This document shows positions 8,655 to 16,424 of a stretch of 53,132 bases of DNA, one piece after another. A program made the translations under genes and the position numbers. The notes under the pieces were generated by a model. That model saw only the letters and a list, made by a program, of their open reading frames with translations. It did no database searches and was not told where the DNA came from. The first letter of the stretch is position 1. Each line of letters begins with the position of its first letter. Location of the stretch: contig JBLIDK010000010.1 in assembly GCA_047632595.1 (NCBI GenBank), forward strand, positions 1 to 53,132, in the 5' to 3' direction. Source of the DNA: JBLIDK01 sp047632595. Its GTDB lineage: Bacteria > Bacteroidota > Bacteroidia > Sphingobacteriales > Sphingobacteriaceae.

Positions 8655-9002
8655 TTAATTATTTTGGTAGTATGAAAAAAATTGAACTCCTTTTTCTAGC
8701 CCTGATTTTAAGATAATGGTGCCACCTAAAGTGTCTATTAATCCTTTTACTGTTGCTAAACCAATTCCATTCCCTGACTTTCCATATTTATCAACTGGCG
8801 CATCAGTTTCGAATAAGTCAAACAGTTTTTTATGATGTTTAGAGTCTATGACAGGTCCGTTATCTTGCACACAAAAGGAATAGGTTGTTTTGTCTTCAAA
8901 TATAAATAGTTTAATTTTCACTTTGTCTTTGTCCGAACATTTAATAGTATTTGTAATTAAATTAATTAGAATTTGATCTAGAACGGTTCTGTTCCTTTTA
9001 AA
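8655..9002 (-). pseudogene. Histidine kinase HATPase_c domain remnant
   Basis: C-terminal ATP-binding domain of a sensor histidine kinase with everything upstream missing. From the first possible start (GTG at 8921) there are 88 residues, but the frame is open back to a stop at 9003-9005. That upstream part encodes DQILINLITNTIK, the kinase N-box with its Asn. Then follow a G1-like DNGPVID (the second Gly of DxGxG is lost), an F-box-like KLFDLF, the G2 box GNGIGLATVKGLIDTLGG, and a final KGVQFF. No dimerisation/His-box domain, sensor or ATG is found. It is most simply a decayed gene; a translated ATPase-only protein is possible because its stop abuts the glycosyltransferase start. Confidence 0.75.
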
Positions 9003-9015
9003 TTAAAGAGTTAAA

Positions 9016-9816
9016 CTACTCATACATCCTTTGCTTAATTTCACTTACATCTTTCTTAAGTTCCATCAATGTGTCTCCAATTTGGTCTCTACTTAAGTTT
9101 GGACTATCTAATTCTGAACTAATAAAATTCACGAATGACCATACTTCAATTACATCACGCATTTTCACTTCGTATGGATCATATTTGGGGTTAGTTGAAC
9201 ACAATAGAAGTGAACCATTATCTTCAATTTTATTATAAACCATTTTAAAAACTACGCCGTCTTCATGAAGCACAACGATGTATGGATAGCCATTTTTAAT
9301 GAGTCGCCAATTGTCTACATATTCTCCAGTTATAAATGAACCATCTGGCACAGGTGGCATACTATCTCCTTTTATCTGAAAAGATCGGTACTTCCTGTTT
9401 CTGCTTAAAAATGGTAGTTGAAAAGTTGGTAAGATTTTTATAAAATCTGGATCGGCATAACCTTCAGTATATCCAGCTTTTGCTTTCACATTTACCACTT
9501 CAATATTTTCAACATCATTATTATCTACTGAGGTGGTTATAACTCGTAGCCGATTGCCTTCTAAGTCAATGTTTAACCCACGCTCTATTTCGCTTAGTTT
9601 TTTCTCGCCAACCTTAGAAAGGTTCATTCGCATTAAGGTATCTACAGAAACATTATAATAATCGCATAAGCTTAGTAAAACTTGAAAAGGAGGTTGGATG
9701 CCGCCATTTTCATAGCCACTTAAGGATGTTCGCTTTAAATTGAGTTCATCAGCAATGTCCTGCTGACTTTTACCCATGCGTGTTCTAAGTAATTTTAAAT
9801 TTTCTGAAAAGTACAT
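9016..9816 (-). CDS. XRE-family transcriptional repressor with S24 (LexA/CI-like) C-terminal domain
   Basis: 266-residue helix-turn-helix regulator. Residues about 5-62 are the HTH_XRE domain (LLRTRMGKSQQDIADELNLKRTSLS). A linker with an Ala-Gly pair (A114-G115) in the position of the LexA/CI cleavage site leads to an S24 peptidase-like domain, with the nucleophile Ser in GDSMPP (S152) and the general-base Lys in VVFKMV (K191). Autocleavage on DNA damage is therefore chemically possible. About 30-60 bp upstream lies a palindromic site with a second half-copy, the probable autoregulatory operator. Similar proteins are chromosomal in many Bacteroidota; there are no phage structural or integrase genes here. 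Confidence 0.9.
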   Translation of the reverse strand: MYFSENLKLLRTRMGKSQQDIADELNLKRTSLSGYENGGIQPPFQVLLSLCDYYNVSVDTLMRMNLSKVGEKKLSEIERGLNIDLEGNRLRVITTSVDNNDVENIEVVNVKAKAGYTEGYADPDFIKILPTFQLPFLSRNRKYRSFQIKGDSMPPVPDGSFITGEYVDNWRLIKNGYPYIVVLHEDGVVFKMVYNKIEDNGSLLLCSTNPKYDPYEVKMRDVIEVWSFVNFISSELDSPNLSRDQIGDTLMELKKDVSEIKQRMYE

Positions 9817-9845
9817 ATGCTTAATTTTATCCTAAGATACAGAAT

Positions 9846-9881
9846 GACGATTAAATAAGCAAGTGGCGACGATTAAATCGT
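9846..9881. promoter_or_regulatory. Two-site operator candidate upstream of XRE-S24 gene
   Basis: GACGATTAAAT occurs twice, at 9846-9856 and 9868-9878, with start-to-start spacing of 22 bp (two helical turns). The second copy sits in a perfect palindrome ACGATTAAATCGT (9869-9881); the first is a degenerate version (ACGATTAAATAAG). It lies 30-65 bp upstream of the regulator's ATG (9816, minus strand), in the only intergenic gap. I did not see the motif elsewhere in the window. Confidence 0.5.
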
Positions 9882-9914
9882 AATTATAACTGAAGAAAAT
9901 TTACTAGGGTTCAG

Positions 9915-10298
9915 TTATTTTAACTCATTAAAAACAATTACCCCATCTAATTCAACTTTCGAAACGTGTTTAAATTCATCATTCCAGTCTAACGGGGTCC
10001 AATATTTAGGGTATTTGAAGGTGACTTCTTGACCTATTAATTGCTCCTTAAGGGTTGTTAAATTGAGTCCGTTTTCAAGTCCGCGGTTTATGTAAAATTT
10101 TCTTGGGTGATTTTCACATATAAAAACTACATCTTTTATGCCACCTTCATAAATGTTTGTAACAACTGCTGTTTCTACAATTGCTTTTTCTTCTGGAACT
10201 ATTGGAACTGGACTAAAAACTGAAAATATGGCTACAAAAAAGAAACTAACAACAGTTATGAATAAAACCTTTAGAAGAATGGATTTTCGTTTGTTCAT
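9915..10298 (-). CDS. Small membrane-anchored protein, function unknown
   Basis: 127-residue protein with one N-terminal transmembrane helix or uncleaved signal (VLFITVVSFFFVAIFSVF) after a basic MNKRKS start. A mainly beta-strand soluble part of about 95 residues follows, probably periplasmic. No cysteine lipobox and no motif I recognise. It lies upstream of the XRE-S24 gene on the same strand, separated by the operator candidate. ATG start; coding periodicity and composition look normal. Function unknown. Confidence 0.65.
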   Translation of the reverse strand: MNKRKSILLKVLFITVVSFFFVAIFSVFSPVPIVPEEKAIVETAVVTNIYEGGIKDVVFICENHPRKFYINRGLENGLNLTTLKEQLIGQEVTFKYPKYWTPLDWNDEFKHVSKVELDGVIVFNELK

Positions 10299-10429
10299 AT
10301 AGAGTTAACGTTGGCAAGTTTTTAATTATTGCTTCTTTACCTTAAGTCCCAGTTTTCGATATTGTGCCCCTTTTTTAACACAGAGGAATAAGTGTTTTAA
10401 TGATTAGTTTCTAGTGTTTAGGAGTGCAT

Positions 10430-10506
10430 CAACAAAACAGTTCCGAGTACTAGGGAGTGACTTTTTAAGAGGAACGAATAAAAAATTGTATTGAAGGGCG
10501 GTTTTG
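10430..10506. repeat. Dispersed intergenic element, copy A (CAAAAC.../...GGCGGTTTTG ends)
   Basis: Begins CAACAAAACAGTTCCGA and ends GTATTGAAGGGCGGTTTTG, so the ends are imperfect inverted repeats. The same right end (18 of 19 bases) and the internal GTTCCGA recur in the element at 16425-16535. This points to a family of short palindromic repeats of about 80-110 bp; there is no ORF inside. Confidence 0.5.
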
Positions 10507-10509
10507 TGC

Positions 10510-10592
10510 AAAATTCAGCCCTTCGATACTATTTATAAGATTCACCGCCTCGAGCGGTAAACCTTATAAATCACTCAGGATGACTGAATTTT
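10510..10592. repeat. Nested palindrome with cruciform/hairpin potential
   Basis: Outer arms AAAATTCAG (10510-10518) and CTGAATTTT (10584-10592) enclose TTTATAAG (10532-10539)/CTTATAAA (10563-10570), which enclose ACCGC (10544-10548)/GCGGT (10554-10558). All arms are perfect. The right flank, a 21-bp word at 10576-10596 (CAGGATGACTG...), recurs exactly at 10692-10712 beside a partial copy. Such CAGTCATCCTGAG-type repeats are widespread between Bacteroidota genes. Together with copy A it fills most of the 463-bp gene-free stretch 10299-10761. Confidence 0.55.
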
Positions 10593-10727
10593 ATTGCTGT
10601 TGTTTAATTACTTTGAAACATTTATTTATTATCCAATTACGGAGAAGAAAGACTGCTATTTACTGCTATTTAGGGCTACGCTCGGTACAAGCAGGATGAC
10701 TGAATTTTATTGTAGTAGTAATTTTAA

Positions 10728-10757
10728 TTGAAACATTCTACCGTTCTCCTATATTTG
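10728..10757 (+). promoter_or_regulatory. apbE promoter (-33 TTG, -7 TATATTTG), probably leaderless
   Basis: TTG (10728-10730) and TATATTTG (10750-10757) are spaced by 19 bp, as in the Bacteroidota -33/-7 promoter. The -7 element ends 4 nt before the ATG at 10762, so the expected transcription start is the A of the start codon. No later Met could serve as start without losing the signal peptide. Confidence 0.5.
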
Positions 10758-10761
10758 AATC

Positions 10762-11736
10762 ATGCGATTAGTAGCACTTTTACTTTTTTCTATTATTCAG
10801 AACTTGTTAATAGCCCAAAAGGTTATAAAACAAGGCACAACAAAAATGGGTTGCGCATTTGAAATTACTGCAGTTGCCACGGATTCTTTAGTTGGGATAA
10901 GTTCAATTTCACAAGCTTATGCAGAAATAGATAGAATAGAAAATGAGATTTCATCTTGGAAAAAAACCTCAAAAACAAGCGAAATCAATGAAAATGCAGG
11001 AATAAAACCTATAAAAGTATCTTTTGAGTTGTTTCAGCTTGTTCAACGAGCTATTAAAATAGCTAATTTAACTGATGGCGCTTTTGATATAAGTATTGGC
11101 AAATCCCACAAGAAATACATTTTTGATGGACGCACTTTGGCAAAACTTGATTCATCGATTAAGGATAGTTGTATTGGCTATAAAGGAATCATTTTAAATG
11201 AAATGGACACAAGTATTTATCTACGCGACTCCTGCATGCAATTAGATTTTGGTGGAATTGGAAAAGGCTTTGCTGCCATGAAGTCAAAAGTGCTTCTTGA
11301 AAATAGTGTAGGTGTTAGTGGCGGTGTGGTGAATGCAAGTGGAGATTTAGTCGTATTTGGGGAAGCACAAAATAAGCTGGGTTGGGAGGTTCAAATAGTA
11401 GATCCTGAAAATACTAACAAATTCATCGCATACATGCTAGTTAATAATACAGCTGTAATAACCTCTGGGAACTATGAGAAGTATTTTATGTTTGAAGACA
11501 AACGATATAGCCACATACTTAATCCAATTACCAAAATCCCGACAACGGGTATAAAAAGTGTAACAGTGGTTTGTGTGGATGCAGAATTAGCTGATGCTTT
11601 AGCAACCTCCATTTTTGTACTTGGAGAAAAAAAAGGAATGGAACTAGTGAATAAACTAAACGGGGTAGAGGCTTTATTGGTAAACGATGAGAATGAGCTA
11701 ATTCAAAGTAAAAACCTGAGTTTAAGTTATTATTAG
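10762..11736 (+). CDS. apbE: FAD:protein FMN transferase (ApbE)
   Basis: 324-residue exported enzyme that attaches FMN covalently to Thr/Ser of target flavoproteins (for example Na+-NQR or RnfG-type subunits) using FAD. Signal-like N-terminus (VALLLFSIIQNLLIAQ), without a lipobox Cys. Family motifs: MGCAFEITA, IDRIENEISSWK, DGAFDISIG, LDFGGIGKGFAA (the flavin-site GGxxKG), GVVNASGDL, and YSHILNPITKIPTTG (the HIxxPxTG segment with one substitution). Length is normal. A target with the S(T)GAT-type motif is not encoded here. Its stop codon directly abuts the tRNA-Leu gene on the other strand (0 nt between). Confidence 0.93.
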   Translation: MRLVALLLFSIIQNLLIAQKVIKQGTTKMGCAFEITAVATDSLVGISSISQAYAEIDRIENEISSWKKTSKTSEINENAGIKPIKVSFELFQLVQRAIKIANLTDGAFDISIGKSHKKYIFDGRTLAKLDSSIKDSCIGYKGIILNEMDTSIYLRDSCMQLDFGGIGKGFAAMKSKVLLENSVGVSGGVVNASGDLVVFGEAQNKLGWEVQIVDPENTNKFIAYMLVNNTAVITSGNYEKYFMFEDKRYSHILNPITKIPTTGIKSVTVVCVDAELADALATSIFVLGEKKGMELVNKLNGVEALLVNDENELIQSKNLSLSYY

Positions 11737-11820
11737 TGCCCAGAGCGGGAGTCGAACCCGCACATCCTTACGAACACATGGCCCTCAACCATGCCTGTCT
11801 ACCAATTTCAGCACCTGGGC
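11737..11820 (-). tRNA. tRNA-Leu (anticodon GAG)
   Basis: Read on the minus strand, an 84-nt class II tRNA begins GCCCAGG and ends UCUGGGC plus discriminator A; the acceptor stem pairs with only a terminal G-U at 7-66. The anticodon arm CAUGG-UUGAGGG-CCAUG gives anticodon GAG (Leu, CUC/CUU codons). A variable arm (UGUUCGUAAGGAUG region) and the T arm GCGGG-UUCGACU-CCCGC follow. CCA is not encoded. The 3' end touches the apbE stop codon. Confidence 0.95.
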
Positions 11821-11856
11821 AAAAATCAAAGTTATAGTTTTTAGTAGTTTTACTTG

Positions 11857-11908
11857 GGTGAATTTGGATATATTAGTCAACCTTATAAATTTAAATATCC
11901 AATTCACC
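11857..11908. repeat. Long imperfect inverted repeat upstream of tRNA-Leu
   Basis: GGTGAATTTGGATAT (11857-11871) pairs with ATATCCAATTCACC (11895-11908) with one bulged T, giving a 14-bp stem and a 23-nt AT-rich loop. It lies 36 bp 5' of the tRNA gene and about 140 bp before ndh. It lacks a U-run on either strand, so it is not a typical terminator. The rest of 11821-12047 shows no gene. Confidence 0.5.
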
Positions 11909-12047
11909 AAAAACAGATTAGGAAGACTTTTTTAAAATCACCCTAAAATTCAAAGAGATACATGAATTTTGAAGACTTTAAGCAGTAAAAATTCAATTTT
12001 AAAACAGAATGTGATTCAACTTCGCTAAGTTCGTAAAAAAGTAGCCC

Positions 12048-13349
12048 ATGAAATTCGAAATTCCAGAATCGAATGTTCCAAGAATAGTTATTATTGGTGG
12101 TGGTTTTGGTGGCGTAGCCTTAGCGAAAACTCTTAAAAACACAACTTACCAAGTAGTAATACTTGACAAAAATAACTACCACACTTTCCAACCATTACTT
12201 TATCAAGTAGCAACCGGCGGTTTAGAACCCGATTCTATTGCATTCCCAATTCGTAAAATATTTGCTGGCTACCACAACGTGCTGTTTCGAATGGCAGAAG
12301 TTGAATCAATTAATAGCACAGCCAAAGAAATTAACACGAACCGAGGTTCCCTTAGTTACGATTACTTGGTTATAGCTTCAGGCTCTAAGACTAACTTTTT
12401 CGGAAATGAGAACATACAGCAGTTCTCTAGTCCCATGAAAACTGTACCCCAAGCATTAGACCTGCGCAGTTTAATGCTACAAAACTTTGAAAGCGCCCTA
12501 GAACACAAAAAAATTAAGGAGCAAGATGCTTTGATGAATATTGTAGTTGTAGGCGGCGGACCAACGGGAGTAGAGACTGCAGGTGCATTGGGAGAGCTCA
12601 AAAAATATGTTTTACCAGCCGATTATCCAGAATTAGACCTTAGAAGAATGAAGGTCCATTTAATTGAAGGTTCAAGCCGATTATTAAATGGAATGTCTGA
12701 CAAATCTGGAAACAAGGCACTACAATTTATTAATAAATTGGATGTTACGGTTTGGCTTAATACTGTTGTTAAAGACTTTGACGGCGAAAAACTAGAACTA
12801 AGTAATGGTAAAAACCTGTTTTCGAATACCGTTATTTGGGCAGCCGGAGTGCAGGGAAATGTTGTAGAAGACAAAATGAATTTGTTTGTGATTAATAGGT
12901 CACGGTACGAAGTTGATGAGTTCAATGAATTGAAAAGTTGTTCAGATCATTATGCTTTAGGCGATGTTGCCATGATGCAAAGCGAATCCTATCCAATGGG
13001 ACATCCAATGGTTGCGCAAGTTGCAATTCAACAAGGGCAAAACATTGGGAAAAACTTCCTTAGAAAAATAGAAAAAGAGCCAATTAAGTCGTTTAAATAC
13101 AAGGATAAAGGTTCTATGGCAACGATAGGAAAAAACAAAGCAGTGGTAGATTTAAACGGTTTTAAATTTCAAGGAATTGGCGCTTGGTTTGTTTGGATGT
13201 TAGTTCATTTAATATCTTTAGCAGGATTTAGGAACAAATTGGTAGTTTTTGTCAATTGGTTTTGGAATTATTTTAGTTACGATAGAGGAACAAGATTAAT
13301 AATTAGACCTTATAAACGCACTACGCAAAATAAAAAGGCGGTACTATGA
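12048..13349 (+). CDS. ndh: Type II NADH dehydrogenase (NDH-2)
   Basis: 433-residue FAD-dependent, non-proton-pumping NADH:quinone oxidoreductase on the inner face of the cytoplasmic membrane. It has two Rossmann signatures: FAD site VIIGGGFGGVALAKTL (residues about 8-24) and NADH site IVVVGGGPTGVETAGAL (about 165-182). It also has YHTFQPLLYQVATGGL (family motif), TVIWAAGVQG, and ALGDVA near residue 302. The C-terminal segment (WFVWMLVHLISLAGFRN ... FVNWFWNYFSYDRG) is the amphipathic membrane anchor. Upstream, TAAGTTCG at 12026-12033 could be a -7 element. Its last codons overlap the next gene by 4 nt. Confidence 0.95.
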   Translation: MKFEIPESNVPRIVIIGGGFGGVALAKTLKNTTYQVVILDKNNYHTFQPLLYQVATGGLEPDSIAFPIRKIFAGYHNVLFRMAEVESINSTAKEINTNRGSLSYDYLVIASGSKTNFFGNENIQQFSSPMKTVPQALDLRSLMLQNFESALEHKKIKEQDALMNIVVVGGGPTGVETAGALGELKKYVLPADYPELDLRRMKVHLIEGSSRLLNGMSDKSGNKALQFINKLDVTVWLNTVVKDFDGEKLELSNGKNLFSNTVIWAAGVQGNVVEDKMNLFVINRSRYEVDEFNELKSCSDHYALGDVAMMQSESYPMGHPMVAQVAIQQGQNIGKNFLRKIEKEPIKSFKYKDKGSMATIGKNKAVVDLNGFKFQGIGAWFVWMLVHLISLAGFRNKLVVFVNWFWNYFSYDRGTRLIIRPYKRTTQNKKAVL

Positions 13350-14203
13350 ATGAAGTAAAACTTATTGAATGTCCTCGTGATGCCATGCAAGGGCTAAGCG
13401 AGTTTATTCCAACTCAACAAAAGGCTGATTACATCAATCAACTTTTAAAAGTTGGTTTTGATACCATTGACTTTGGAAGCTTTGTCTCACCAAAAGCAAT
13501 TCCTCAATTACGAGATACTGCTGAGGTATTGTCAAAATTGGAATTATCTGTTAACGACAAACTATTAGCAATCGTGGCGAACGAGCGTGGGGCAGAGGAT
13601 GCGAGTCATTTTGACGAAATATCCTACTTAGGCTTTCCGTTTTCAATTTCTGAAACCTTTCAGCAGCGGAATACGAATTCATCCATTCAAGAATCGATTA
13701 AGCGAGTAGAAAAAATTCATAAAATAGCCCACAAAAACGGCAAGGAGCTGGTTTTATATATTAGCATGGCCTTTGGTAACCCCTACGGGGATGAGTGGAA
13801 TGCAGAATTGGCAATTAAATACGCCAATTTTTTCGAGCAGAGGGGCATTACCATTCTTTCTTTGGCAGATACAGTAGGAGTTGCATCACCAGAAAGTATT
13901 AGCTACATGTTTGATAACCTGATAAAGGAATTGCCAGAAGTTGAATTTGGAGCACACTTACATGCAAATCCAACAAATGCTTTAGAAAAAATAGAAGCAG
14001 CCTATAACAGTGGTTGTAGAAGATTTGATAGTGCAATGAAGGGTTTTGGCGGTTGCCCGATGGCAGAAGATAAGCTGGTTGGGAATCTTCCAACAGAATT
14101 ATTAGTGGCCTATTTAGAAGATGAAAAAGTTGATTTAAATATGGATACGATTGAGTTCGGAAACAGTTTGATAATGGCAGAAAAAGTCTTTCCGAAAGAA
14201 TAA
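13346..14203 (+). CDS. mvaB: Hydroxymethylglutaryl-CoA lyase
   Basis: 285-residue TIM-barrel enzyme that splits HMG-CoA into acetyl-CoA and acetoacetate, the last step of leucine degradation. Catalytic features are visible: IECPRDAMQG (Arg/Asp of the R-D-x-x-Q motif), HLHANPTNA (metal-binding His-x-His), and FGGCPMAEDKLVGN (the catalytic Cys in GGCP). The length fits the bacterial family (about 280-300). The ATG overlaps the ndh stop (ATGA), indicating one transcript. Other leucine-degradation genes are not in the window. Confidence 0.92.
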   Translation: MNEVKLIECPRDAMQGLSEFIPTQQKADYINQLLKVGFDTIDFGSFVSPKAIPQLRDTAEVLSKLELSVNDKLLAIVANERGAEDASHFDEISYLGFPFSISETFQQRNTNSSIQESIKRVEKIHKIAHKNGKELVLYISMAFGNPYGDEWNAELAIKYANFFEQRGITILSLADTVGVASPESISYMFDNLIKELPEVEFGAHLHANPTNALEKIEAAYNSGCRRFDSAMKGFGGCPMAEDKLVGNLPTELLVAYLEDEKVDLNMDTIEFGNSLIMAEKVFPKE

Positions 14204-14228
14204 TTAAAGACATACCTTTAAACGAATA

Positions 14229-15581
14229 ATGAAAAATAAAGAGATAAATAAGGCAATTGTAAAGGAAGTTAGAAAGCTTATTTCTGACAACCCAGCCAAG
14301 TTGCGTTCTTATTTGTCTAAATTTCACCCATCTGAAGTAGCTGTTTTACTAGAAAAAATCAACAACGAAGACGAGTTGATGGCCATTTTTGGCAAGTTGC
14401 CTATAGAAATGGCTCCTGAAGTAATGGCGGAGTTGAATGATGAAATTCACCCTGAACGAATTCTAGAATTACTTCACCCAACCATTGTTAAGCGAATTAT
14501 TGACGAGTTGGATGCGGATGATGCCGTAGATATTATTGCTAAACTCGATGAGAGCACCCAAGAAGAGATTCTAAATCGTATTAGCGAAGATAGCGCAATA
14601 AACCTCCGTAAACTTTTAGCTTATAAAGAAGATTCTGCCGGTGGTATTATGACCACAGAGTTGGTTAAAGTGAGCATTAATGACTCTCGGGCTCAAGCTA
14701 TAAAATCGGTTATCTCGCAAAGTGAAGATGTAGACAATTTCTTTGTGGTTTTTGCTGTAGATGAGCATGATAGGTTGGTTGGAACCGTTACACTTCAAAA
14801 ATTAATAACTGCAAAATCAACAGATAGAATCTCTGATTTAGTGGAAGATGAACTTATCTACGTTGAAGAAGATGCCGATCAAGAAGAAGTAGTAAAAATT
14901 ATAAGTCAGTATAACCTACCCGGACTACCAGTTGTTGACAAAGCAATGGTATTGGTTGGACGTATTACTTTCGATGATGTAATGGACATCATGGAAGAGG
15001 AGAGTACTGAGGACTTACTAAAATTAAGTGGTGTAAGTATTGATGAAGAGCTTCGTGGTACTTGGCAAAGTGCAGTAAAAAGTAGGTTGCCTTGGTTAAT
15101 TGTGAACCTTGCAACAGCTTCATTAGCTAGTTTGGTAGTGCTTTATTTTCAAGATGCGATAGATAAAATGGTGGTTTTGGCTGTTATTATGCCAATAGTT
15201 GCCGGTTTAGGAGGAAATGCTGCTACTCAGGCACTTGCTGTAACAATACGTCGTTTGGCGGTAAGTGATATTACAACAGCACAGGCATATCGTACTGTTT
15301 CAAAAGAAGTTTTAGTGGGATTGATTAATGGAATGTCAATAGGAACGTTGATTTCTATAATTGCATTTTTATCAAACCAAGACCCTATGTTAGGTGTTGT
15401 AGTTTTCACAGCAATGACAGGGAATTTAATGATAGCAGGATTAACGGGATCGGCAACTCCAATGATTTTAGAGCGCTTAGGGGTTGACCCAGCCGTTGCT
15501 TCTTCGGTATTTATTACCGCCTTTACCGATGTTGTTGGATTCATTTTGCTTTTCGTTTCAGCCTCTATATTATTACTATAA
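14229..15581 (+). CDS. mgtE: Magnesium transporter MgtE
   Basis: 450-residue Mg2+ channel/transporter of the cytoplasmic membrane. N-terminal superhelical MgtE-N domain (residues about 20-125, FHPSEVAVLLEKI ... LLHPTIVKRIIDELDADDAVDII), then a CBS pair (about 135-255, with SAGGIMTTEL and GRITFDDVMDIMEEE), a plug helix, and five membrane helices from about 285. The pore region holds GLGGNAATQALAVTIRRLA, and the C-terminal DPAVASSVFITAFTDVVGF is the conserved last helix. Normal length. It follows mvaB by 25 bp, and its stop overlaps the next start (TAATG). Confidence 0.95.
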   Translation: MKNKEINKAIVKEVRKLISDNPAKLRSYLSKFHPSEVAVLLEKINNEDELMAIFGKLPIEMAPEVMAELNDEIHPERILELLHPTIVKRIIDELDADDAVDIIAKLDESTQEEILNRISEDSAINLRKLLAYKEDSAGGIMTTELVKVSINDSRAQAIKSVISQSEDVDNFFVVFAVDEHDRLVGTVTLQKLITAKSTDRISDLVEDELIYVEEDADQEEVVKIISQYNLPGLPVVDKAMVLVGRITFDDVMDIMEEESTEDLLKLSGVSIDEELRGTWQSAVKSRLPWLIVNLATASLASLVVLYFQDAIDKMVVLAVIMPIVAGLGGNAATQALAVTIRRLAVSDITTAQAYRTVSKEVLVGLINGMSIGTLISIIAFLSNQDPMLGVVVFTAMTGNLMIAGLTGSATPMILERLGVDPAVASSVFITAFTDVVGFILLFVSASILLL

Positions 15582-16348
15582 TGTGTTTAGTAGGCCTTGC
15601 ATATAAAGTACATCCAAAATTTCCTATTTTATTAATTACAAATAGAGATGAAGCCTATGCTCGTCCAACTGCTCAAGCACATTTTTGGGAAGACGAACCC
15701 TCAATTTTAGCTGGAAAAGATTTGGAAGCTGGAGGCACTTGGATGGGAGTTTCAAAAAATGGCCGTTTTGCAGCCCTAACAAACTTTAGAAACCCGATGA
15801 TGTTAGGCGATGATAAAAAATCTCGAGGAGAATTGGTTACTAACTACTTGAAAAGTTCACTTGGACCAAAAGAGTGGTTAAAAAGTATTGAAAACATAGC
15901 TTCCGATTACAATCCGTTTAATATTTTGGTTGGGAATGTTGAGGAGTTGTTTTTTATGAGTTCAGCTTACAATCAACTTACAGAAGTAAAGCCTGGAGTA
16001 CATGGATTGAGTAATGATAGTTTGAATACCTCGTGGCCCAAGGTTACGTACCTTACCAAAAAGCTTAGCACCTTAATCAAGACCAAAAAAACATCCAATA
16101 CAGAGCTGTTTAGAGCCCTCCAGAACAAAAAGAAAGCTCCGATTGGCAAATTACCTGAAACAGGGGTTGGATTAGCCTTAGAAAAGATATTGAGTCCTGC
16201 GTTTATTGAAACGGAGAACTACGGTACGCGTTGTTCTACTATTTTAAAAATCTCGAATGAGGGGGAGGTTCATTTTTCTGAGAAATCACATTTGTTGAAA
16301 GAAAATAAGTTGGTAGAGGTTAAGTTTAAAAGTGCAGAAGTGCAATAG
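15581..16348 (+). CDS. NRDE (TANGO2-like) family protein
   Basis: 255-residue protein of the NRDE/TANGO2 family, with the diagnostic start MCLVGLAYKVHPKFPILLITNRDE (Cys-2 and the NRDE motif at about 22-25), then GGTWMGVSKNGRFAALTNFR and GLSNDSLNTSWPK. Eukaryotic relatives are linked to haem/acyl-CoA handling; the bacterial role is not settled. The N-terminal Cys recalls Ntn hydrolases. The ATG shares one base with the mgtE stop, so it is probably the last gene of an ndh-mvaB-mgtE-nrde transcript. Confidence 0.88.
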   Translation: MCLVGLAYKVHPKFPILLITNRDEAYARPTAQAHFWEDEPSILAGKDLEAGGTWMGVSKNGRFAALTNFRNPMMLGDDKKSRGELVTNYLKSSLGPKEWLKSIENIASDYNPFNILVGNVEELFFMSSAYNQLTEVKPGVHGLSNDSLNTSWPKVTYLTKKLSTLIKTKKTSNTELFRALQNKKKAPIGKLPETGVGLALEKILSPAFIETENYGTRCSTILKISNEGEVHFSEKSHLLKENKLVEVKFKSAEVQ

Positions 16349-16360
16349 TGAAAGAGATTG

Positions 16361-16400
16361 CTTTGTGTAAATCTTTGTGATCTTTGAGAACTTTGTAATT
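16361..16400. repeat. Degenerate tandem CTTTGTG-type repeat
   Basis: Four imperfect units of 9-12 bp (CTTTGTGTAAAT, CTTTGTGAT, CTTTGAGAA, CTTTGTAAT) follow the NRDE gene. This kind of CTTTG-phrase is frequent between Bacteroidota genes. No gene lies in 16349-16546. Confidence 0.4.
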
Positions 16401-16424
16401 AAAAAAGTGGTCTAAAGTCAAAAG

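Noticed and set aside
9016..9816. XRE-S24 repressor as a sign of a prophage
   Set aside because: No integrase, structural, lysis or packaging genes are nearby; similar regulators are chromosomal in Bacteroidota.
12362..12925. Antisense ORFs inside ndh (and similar ones in gyrA, guaB, MgtE, the M64 gene)
   Set aside because: They follow the codon pattern of the real gene on the other strand and have no recognisable domain.
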